Assembly (NCBI GenBank): GCA_945621435.1
Contig: CALZBR010000017.1
Span: 1 to 47,121, forward strand
DNA: 47,121 nucleotides
Reading direction: 5' to 3'
Source of the DNA: an uncultured Lachnospiraceae bacterium
GTDB lineage: Bacteria > Bacillota > Clostridia > Lachnospirales > Lachnospiraceae
In this document: positions 42,061 through 47,121 of the stretch, in pieces
Numbering within the stretch: the first letter of the stretch is position 1
Layout: each line of letters starts with the position of its first letter
Notes under the pieces: model-generated
What the model saw: the letters and a program-made list of their open reading frames with translations, nothing else
The model's database searches: none
What the model was told of the DNA's origin: nothing
Position numbers and translations under genes: made by a program

Positions 42061-44448
42061 TTATACCAAAACCTCATTCATTTGGTCAATGTACTTTTTG
42101 ATATTGGAGGCATTCACGTATTTTTTCTGTTTGTCCCCCTCAATGACCACCAGAGTAGGCGCCTGCATGACACCGTAGCGTGCTGCAAGCTCCATATTTT
42201 CCTCCGCATCGATCACCACATGGGGAATATCCTTCAGATATTGCTTTACCAGTTTGCAGTTAGGACAGGTCTTTGTGGTAAAAAGATACCTCACATTCTG
42301 AGGCTCCTTCACGGTGACCTCCACGTCCTCTGCAAAATTCGAAAGTGTTACCACACTTCTGGTGGGACGCTTTAACACGGAATGCTCGATATCGTACTCT
42401 GTACGGTTCGCGTATTCCTGAAGCTTGCCGTCGTTCCAGTTCTGCACCGGACGGTAATAGCCGGTAATACGGCTGTAAACCTCTGTCTTAGAACCACAGT
42501 GAGGACAGGACTTCACCTCTCCCGCCAGGTAACCGTGGGTCTTACAGATGGAATAAGTGGGTGACAGGGTATAATAAGGCAGCTTATAATTCCGGGCAAT
42601 GGTGCGCACCAGATTCGCCGCTGCCTTCCAATCAGGAAGCTTCTCTCCCAGGAATGCATGGAACACGGTTCCTGAGGTATACAGGGTCTGAAGCTCATCC
42701 TGAATGTCCAGAGCGTCAAAAATATCTGTCGTGTAATCTACAGGCAAGTGTGAGGAGTTGGTATAGTAAGGAGTGTCCCCTTGCTTACCTGCCGTCTTGA
42801 TGGCGGGCCATCTCTTTCTGTCATGCTTTGCCAGACGGTAGCTGGTGCTCTCTGCCGGGGTAGCCTCCAGATTGTACAGATCACCGTACTGCTCCTGATA
42901 ATCGGAGAGACGGTTTCTCATGTGATTCAGTACTTCCTTGGCAAATTCCTGGGTCCTGGTGCTGGTCATATCCTCTCTGAGCCAGTTGGCATTCAAGCCC
43001 ACCTCATTCATTCCCACAAGACCGATGGTGGAGAAGTGATTCTCAAAGGAGCCCAGATATCTCTTGGTGTAAGGATACAGCCCTTCATCCAAGAGCTTGG
43101 AAATTACCCCTCTCTTAATCTTCAGAGAACGCGCGGCAATATCCATCATATGGTTCAGTCTGCTGTAAAACTCATCCTTGTTGGCGGACAGATAAGCAAT
43201 CCGGGGCAGATTGATGGTGACCACGCCCACACTTCCGGTACTCTCGCCGGAACCGAAAAAGCCTCCGGTTTTCTTTCTCAGCTCTCTTAAGTCAAGGCGC
43301 AGACGACAGCACATGCTACGCACATCGCTGGGCTGCATATCGGAATTGATATAGTTGGAAAAATAGGGAGTTCCGTACTTTGCGGTCATCTCAAAGAGGA
43401 GTCTGTTGTTCTCTGTGTCTGACCAGTCAAAGTCCCTGGTGATGGAATAAGTGGGAATCGGGTACTGGAAGCCTCTGCCATCCGCATCTCCCTCGATCAT
43501 GGTCTCAATAAACGCCTTGTTGACCATGTCCATCTCTTTCTTGCAATCCTTATACTTGAAATCCATCTCACGACCGCCGACAATTGCCGGCAGCTCTGCC
43601 AGATCCTCAGGAACCGTCCAATCCAGTGTAATATTGGAGAAGGGGGCCTGAGTACCCCAGCGGCTGGGGGTGTTTACGCCATAAATAAAGGCCTCAATAC
43701 ATTTTTTTACTTCTGCATAGCTTAAATTATCTACTTTTACAAAGGGAGCCAGGTAGGTGTCAAAGGAAGAAAATGCCTGTGCTCCTGCCCATTCATTCTG
43801 CATGATACCCAGAAAGTTCACCATCTGGTTGCAAAGCACGGAAAGATGCTTCGCAGGCGCAGAAGTAATCTTACCCGTAATGCCTCCCAGTCCCTCCTGA
43901 ATCAGCTGTTTTAATGACCAGCCGGCACAATATCCGGTGAGCATGGACAAATCATGAATGTGAATATCCGCATTTCTGTGAGCCTCTGCAATCTCCTCGT
44001 CGTAAATCTCGGAAAGCCAGTAGTTGGCCGTCACCGCCCCGGAATTGCTTAAGATCAGTCCTCCCACAGAATAGGTAACGGTGGAGTTCTCCTTGACACG
44101 CCAGTCCTCCACCTTGACATATCCGTTCACTACTTCTTTATAGTCCAAAATCGTGGAGGTCATGGTACGCATCTTCTCCCGCTGTTTGCGGTAGAGGATA
44201 TACGCTTTCGCAACCTCCTCATAGCCGGCCTGTCCCAGCACTTTTTCCACACTGTCCTGAATATCTTCTACATGTATCGCATCATTTTTTACCTTATCCT
44301 GAAAATCAGCCGTGACACGCAGTGCCAGAAGGTCGATGATATCATTGGTATAGCTCATCTGAGTAGCAATGAATGCCTTCATAATTGCGTCATTGATTTT
44401 AGTCAGTGTAAAATCTGTTTTTTCACCGTTTCTTTTGATTACCTGCAT
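42061..44448 (-). CDS. nrdD: Anaerobic ribonucleoside-triphosphate reductase with C-terminal thioredoxin-like domain
   Basis: The class III, glycyl-radical reductase makes dNTPs without oxygen. An N-terminal ATP-cone (about 1-90) is followed by the large catalytic barrel, a zinc site with CKTHG and CPHCG (about 630-650), the glycyl-radical loop SRITGYYRPV (near 660) and then an unusual extra domain from about 715: LFTTKTCPNCKLVKQYL, APTLVVI and a final helix, which is a thioredoxin/glutaredoxin-like fold with a CPNC redox pair. The ATG at 44448 fits the family start; a TTG nearer the GGGAGGG is an alternative. The activase nrdG is not adjacent. Confidence 0.95.
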   Translation of the reverse strand: MQVIKRNGEKTDFTLTKINDAIMKAFIATQMSYTNDIIDLLALRVTADFQDKVKNDAIHVEDIQDSVEKVLGQAGYEEVAKAYILYRKQREKMRTMTSTILDYKEVVNGYVKVEDWRVKENSTVTYSVGGLILSNSGAVTANYWLSEIYDEEIAEAHRNADIHIHDLSMLTGYCAGWSLKQLIQEGLGGITGKITSAPAKHLSVLCNQMVNFLGIMQNEWAGAQAFSSFDTYLAPFVKVDNLSYAEVKKCIEAFIYGVNTPSRWGTQAPFSNITLDWTVPEDLAELPAIVGGREMDFKYKDCKKEMDMVNKAFIETMIEGDADGRGFQYPIPTYSITRDFDWSDTENNRLLFEMTAKYGTPYFSNYINSDMQPSDVRSMCCRLRLDLRELRKKTGGFFGSGESTGSVGVVTINLPRIAYLSANKDEFYSRLNHMMDIAARSLKIKRGVISKLLDEGLYPYTKRYLGSFENHFSTIGLVGMNEVGLNANWLREDMTSTRTQEFAKEVLNHMRNRLSDYQEQYGDLYNLEATPAESTSYRLAKHDRKRWPAIKTAGKQGDTPYYTNSSHLPVDYTTDIFDALDIQDELQTLYTSGTVFHAFLGEKLPDWKAAANLVRTIARNYKLPYYTLSPTYSICKTHGYLAGEVKSCPHCGSKTEVYSRITGYYRPVQNWNDGKLQEYANRTEYDIEHSVLKRPTRSVVTLSNFAEDVEVTVKEPQNVRYLFTTKTCPNCKLVKQYLKDIPHVVIDAEENMELAARYGVMQAPTLVVIEGDKQKKYVNASNIKKYIDQMNEVLV

Positions 44449-44496
44449 AACTGTCAAATTCCCTCCCAGACATTGCAATTAACTTGCGCAAATAAC

Positions 44497-44525
44497 ATTT
44501 TAGCACTTTATCAAGGTGGTGTCAA
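44497..44525 (-). promoter_or_regulatory. Promoter of nrdD
   Basis: On the minus strand a perfect TTGACA (44520-44525), a 17-base spacer and TAAAAT (44497-44502) preceded by TGC make a strong extended -10 promoter about 50 bases ahead of nrdD. Confidence 0.8.
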
Positions 44526-44532
44526 TGTTAAA

Positions 44533-44580
44533 CCACTATATCTAGTATGTTCTTCCGTCACGGAATCGCAGATATTGTGT
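44533..44580 (-). promoter_or_regulatory. Tandem NrdR boxes upstream of nrdD
   Basis: The proximal box ATACTAGATATAGTGG (44533-44548) matches the consensus ACACTATATATAGTGT at 13 of 16 positions. A weaker distal box ACACAATATCTGCGAT (44565-44580) starts 32 bases further upstream, three helical turns, as in known NrdR site pairs. The proximal box lies just upstream of the -35, which predicts repression by NrdR when dATP is plentiful. Confidence 0.72.
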
Positions 44581-44701
44581 GAAAAGGCATAAATATTTGC
44601 AATTATTACGACAATTCAGTTTAATCTGCACTGCTATAATTTTAGGTTTTATAAAATATTACCATTTCCTTCCTGTTTTTTTATTGAGTTTTTAAAATTG
44701 T

Positions 44702-44720
44702 ATTTTACGTGATGTAAAAT
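44702..44720. repeat. Palindrome upstream of the XRE regulator
   Basis: ATTTTAC-GTGAT-GTAAAAT is a perfect 7-bp inverted repeat in the AT-rich DNA ahead of the XRE gene. Its size and position suit an operator for autoregulation, but no promoter could be placed with confidence. Confidence 0.4.
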
Positions 44721-44810
44721 AAGATAAAATAAATTTCAGATTGGATGAAAAATGAAAAAGAACCGATATTCTCCAAATTATATCAAGTTTTGGAAAGGGA
44801 GGCACAGGAT

Positions 44811-45164
44811 GTGACTACAGGCGAAATACTAACGTTACTGAGAAATGAAAAGGAAGTCGGTCAAAAAGAACTGGCCTCCTTCCTGAAGCTGTCCATAGGA
44901 ACCGTTTCTAATTACGAAAACGATGTACACTCACCGGATCTGCTGACGCTTTGCCGGCTGGCAGACTATTATGGAGTAACCACCGATTATTTGCTCGGCA
45001 GGACTTCCTTCCGCCACGATCCAAAGGTTCTGAACCGGCACATCACCAAGGAATACACTGTAACAGATATTCTAAATACCATATTGAAGTTTGATACCAA
45101 TTCCCTGTCTCAGCTTATGGATTACGCCGGATACCTCCAATCGCGCAAACAAAACGTCTCCTGA
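44811..45164 (+). CDS. XRE-family helix-turn-helix regulator
   Basis: A 117-residue DNA-binding protein. The HTH (about residues 5-60) reads ILTLLRNEKEVGQKELASFL, SIGTVSNYENDVHSPDLLTLCRLADYYGVTTDYLLGR. The C-terminal tail is short and helical with no known domain. I prefer the GTG at 44811, with AAAGGGAGG about 8 bases upstream, over the ATG at 44745, which has no good site and would add 22 residues. It is divergent from nrdD and convergent with the TPR lipoprotein gene (31-base gap). Confidence 0.82.
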   Translation: MTTGEILTLLRNEKEVGQKELASFLKLSIGTVSNYENDVHSPDLLTLCRLADYYGVTTDYLLGRTSFRHDPKVLNRHITKEYTVTDILNTILKFDTNSLSQLMDYAGYLQSRKQNVS

Positions 45165-45195
45165 ACATAACATATCACATACATAACATTTGAGA

Positions 45196-46251
45196 CTATC
45201 TTGTCGACAGGAAATCGTATTCTCTTTTTGCCTGACTGTCATCCGGGTAATTCTTCCTATATTCGGTCAGCAATACATAAGCCTGCTTAAACTCACCCAG
45301 GTGCTCATACGCCACAATCTCATTGAACGCCAGAGTCTGTTGCATTCCGCCCTCCTCCAGCTGCATGCCTGCCTGAAATGCGGTCAGAGCCTTCTGATAA
45401 TCTCCAAGATATGTCTGGCACAATCCCAACTGATTATATACCTCGGCATTTCCCTCGTACTTTGCAAGATAGCTGTTGTACACGCTGGCGGCATAGTTAT
45501 AATCTCCGGTCGCCTCATAGGCACGCCCCAGATACAGATAGCTCTCTACGCCACCCTCATCCCTTGCCTCCTCCAGCGCAAGAGTCGCTTTCTGGTATTC
45601 CCCAAGATAGTAATAAATTCGTCCTATATAATATTTGCTCATCTGCTTGTCTCCGGCCTCCAAAGCCGCACGCAGATACGCCTGACCGTCTTCTCTGAAT
45701 CCGAAATAATCCAGCACCTCATAGATGGCAATCAGCCGGTCATAGTCCTTGGGCTTCCTACTGATGGCCTTCTCAAAATCTTCCTTTGCACCCTCGTAAT
45801 TTCCCAGATTCATACGCACATTGCCTCGCAGAAAATAAACGTCCTCCTCGCCGGGGCGCAGATCCAGTATGGCATTGTAAGTATCTTCCGCTTCATGGTA
45901 CAGACCGCTCTTGGTATAAGCTGCCGCCAGATAATAATTGGTGTCAAAATCCAAATTCTGTAACAAACCATTGCTGCCCGCAAGTGATTCCCGAAAAGCT
46001 TCCGCCGCCTGCTCATAATCAGCCATTCCCATGTAGGCAATGCCCTTGGAGCGCAGAACAAGACGCAGATTCTCCCCGTCCTCTTCCGCCTGCTCCAAGA
46101 GCTCCAAAGCTCCGCGATAATCCAACTGTTCAATCAGACGATTCGCTTCGGCAGTCTTCTCTCCCGTACCGCCACAGCCTGCCAGTACTATCGCAAGCAT
46201 CATGGCAGCGGCTGTACTTATGCACTTTTTCCCGTACTTACAAAGAGACAT
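45196..46251 (-). CDS. TPR-repeat lipoprotein
   Basis: The 351-residue protein has a signal peptide ending in the lipobox VLAGC (Cys near residue 26), so it is anchored outside the membrane. The rest is a chain of about eight tetratricopeptide repeats, for example DTNYYLAAAYTKSGLYHEAEDTYNAIL and AEVYNQLGLCQTYLGDYQKALTAFQ. TPR arrays hold protein partners; the partner here is unknown. No neighbour gives a clear functional link. Confidence 0.88.
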   Translation of the reverse strand: MSLCKYGKKCISTAAAMMLAIVLAGCGGTGEKTAEANRLIEQLDYRGALELLEQAEEDGENLRLVLRSKGIAYMGMADYEQAAEAFRESLAGSNGLLQNLDFDTNYYLAAAYTKSGLYHEAEDTYNAILDLRPGEEDVYFLRGNVRMNLGNYEGAKEDFEKAISRKPKDYDRLIAIYEVLDYFGFREDGQAYLRAALEAGDKQMSKYYIGRIYYYLGEYQKATLALEEARDEGGVESYLYLGRAYEATGDYNYAASVYNSYLAKYEGNAEVYNQLGLCQTYLGDYQKALTAFQAGMQLEEGGMQQTLAFNEIVAYEHLGEFKQAYVLLTEYRKNYPDDSQAKREYDFLSTR

Positions 46252-46359
46252 CTCTTACCCTCAGCCCTGCTTTCTTATGACCTGTCCATAAACCTGCTTA
46301 TTGATTGCCCGTTTTACTATTCTCTGTTGCAGCCTGTCCCGGGAATAAGCCCCGCCCGA

Positions 46360-46806
46360 TTACTGCTCCAGCTCGGAAGTACAATGAGGACACCTGGTGG
46401 CGTCGATGGCGATTTCGCTCTTACAATAAGGACACTTCTTGGTAGTAGGTGCCTTGGGAGCTTCCTCTTCCTTCTTCTTAAATCCTGTGCTCAGTTTGTT
46501 GATAAATTTAATCAACAGGAAAATCATAAATGCCGTGATCAGGAAGTTGATGACAGCTGTAATAAAATTGCCGTAATTCAACACGGGAGCGTTCTCACCA
46601 CTGCCCAGAGTAACGGTCAGATAGCTGAAATCCGTGCCTCCAAACAATCCCAGAAGAGGGGTCAGAATGTCCTGATTCAGGGAGGTCACAATCGAGGTAA
46701 AGGCGCCGCCGACAATCACACCCACTGCCATATCCATCACGTTTCCACGGGTGATAAACTTTTTAAACTCCGCAATAAATCCTTTGTCTTTATTCTTCTT
46801 GCTCAT
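46360..46806 (-). CDS. mscL: Large-conductance mechanosensitive channel with C-terminal zinc ribbon
   Basis: The 148-residue channel opens under membrane tension to release solutes after osmotic downshock. The signature FKKFITRGNVMDMAVGVIVGGAFTSIV with TM1 and a second helix (NFLITAFMIFLLIKFI) identify it. After a Lys/Glu-rich linker the C-terminus carries a CPYC...CPHC zinc ribbon (about 123-143). I chose the ATG at 46806, with GAGAGG nine to ten bases upstream; a longer frame to 46830 lacks a site. A TATAAT at 46839-46844 on the minus strand is the probable -10. Confidence 0.93.
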   Translation of the reverse strand: MSKKNKDKGFIAEFKKFITRGNVMDMAVGVIVGGAFTSIVTSLNQDILTPLLGLFGGTDFSYLTVTLGSGENAPVLNYGNFITAVINFLITAFMIFLLIKFINKLSTGFKKKEEEAPKAPTTKKCPYCKSEIAIDATRCPHCTSELEQ

Positions 46807-46916
46807 GTAAATCTTCCTCTCTTTCGTCAAGCTATTGCATTATAAATCATTTTTATCCTACCACATAAAGCCTCTTTTCACAAGACCGCGCAGAACACAA
46901 AATGAAGAAGAGGAAA

Positions 46917-47121
46917 TTATTTCCCCTTAAGTTCAGCTGCCAATTCCTTCAGCTTTTCTATGGAAACACCTGTAAAAGCCATGATTTCTTCCAAGGGTTT
47001 CTTGGCAAGTAACATATTCTCGGCAACCAGATACGTTCCCTGCTCTATTCCTTTCTCTATTCCTTTCTCTATTCCTTTCTCTATTCCACGCTCCAGTCCC
47101 TGCTCATATTCCTCCTTGCGT
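46917..47121 (-). CDS. 3' end of an Rpn-type PD-(D/E)XK nuclease/transposase-like gene (partial)
   Basis: Only the last 67 codons are in the window; the gene continues beyond the right edge. The visible part is the repetitive RKEEYEQGLERGIEKGIEKG tail common at the end of Rpn / PDDEXK transposase-like proteins, followed by a small helical segment (PLEEIMAFTGVSIEKLKELA). The nuclease domain itself is outside, so the assignment rests on the tail alone. Confidence 0.6.
   Translation of the reverse strand, partial: RKEEYEQGLERGIEKGIEKGIEKGIEQGTYLVAENMLLAKKPLEEIMAFTGVSIEKLKELAAELKGK
47051..47086. repeat. Three perfect 12-bp tandem repeats in the Rpn-type tail
   Basis: Unit CTTTCTCTATTC repeated three times, with a partial copy at 47043-47050, encodes GIEK repeats on the minus strand. 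The unit is a multiple of three, so copy-number change keeps the frame. Confidence 0.93.

Noticed and set aside
47043..47087. Short tandem repeat as a possible CRISPR or regulatory array
   Set aside because: The 12-bp repeats are adjacent without spacers and lie inside a coding frame (GIEK repeats).

Overview
The window reads as chromosomal DNA of an anaerobic, low-to-mid GC member of the Firmicutes, most likely family Lachnospiraceae. This is inferred from the one-piece clostridial FGAM synthase, the class III ribonucleotide reductase, the 7TM-GGDEF architecture and several small proteins of types I associate with that family. No marker here fixes genus or species. Nearly all genes lie on the minus strand. 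Only three plus-strand genes are supported (a CAP-sensor-like protein, a lipoprotein esterase and an XRE regulator), besides a doubtful 63-codon ORF at the left edge.

Layout, left to right. 0-5 kb: carB and carA, entry to pyrimidine and arginine synthesis, with their own promoter and terminator. 5-11 kb: a degenerate EAL-HDOD protein, the large fused FGAM synthase purL, a TetR regulator and an unknown protein. 11-16.8 kb: a plus-strand 763-residue protein of unknown function with a CAP-like sensor domain, then a minus-strand group (unknown protein, nicotinamidase-like hydrolase, RsmB/NSUN-type RNA methyltransferase), a frameshifted lipoprotein esterase, and tRNA-Trp. 16.9-21.6 kb: stress and repair genes GntR-type regulator, clpC, a small conserved protein and radA. 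21.6-27 kb: purE-purM-purN-purD followed by a zinc-ribbon protein and an SH3b membrane protein with a 9-residue repeat tail. 27-30.7 kb: a long M29 aminopeptidase, two small membrane proteins and pyrE with an unusual ORF-containing leader.

30.7-34.1 kb is a zone of gene decay: an AAA ATPase remnant, a diguanylate cyclase broken at three homopolymers and an Fe-S flavoprotein broken at two. These follow an apparently intact signalling operon (34.2-39 kb) of two membrane-anchored BMP/Med-type binding proteins and a hybrid histidine kinase, with no ABC transporter. The diguanylate cyclase start codon directly abuts the flavoprotein stop, so all five genes were probably once one operon. 39-47 kb: a hairpin-rich repeat island, an orphan PilT ATPase, thrH, pyrF, an anaerobic ribonucleotide reductase fused to a thioredoxin-like domain with NrdR boxes in its promoter, an XRE regulator, a TPR lipoprotein, mscL with a zinc ribbon, and the 3' end of an Rpn-type nuclease gene.

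The metabolic theme is nucleotides: carAB, pyrE and pyrF (UMP), purE/M/N/D/L (IMP) and nrdD (dNTPs) occupy separate transcription units. The most interesting items are the BMP-BMP-kinase module, the pyrE leader ORF, the uncharacterised CAP-sensor protein, the repeat-tailed SH3b protein and the homopolymer frameshifts. I saw no CRISPR array, prophage, insertion sequence or classical defence system.
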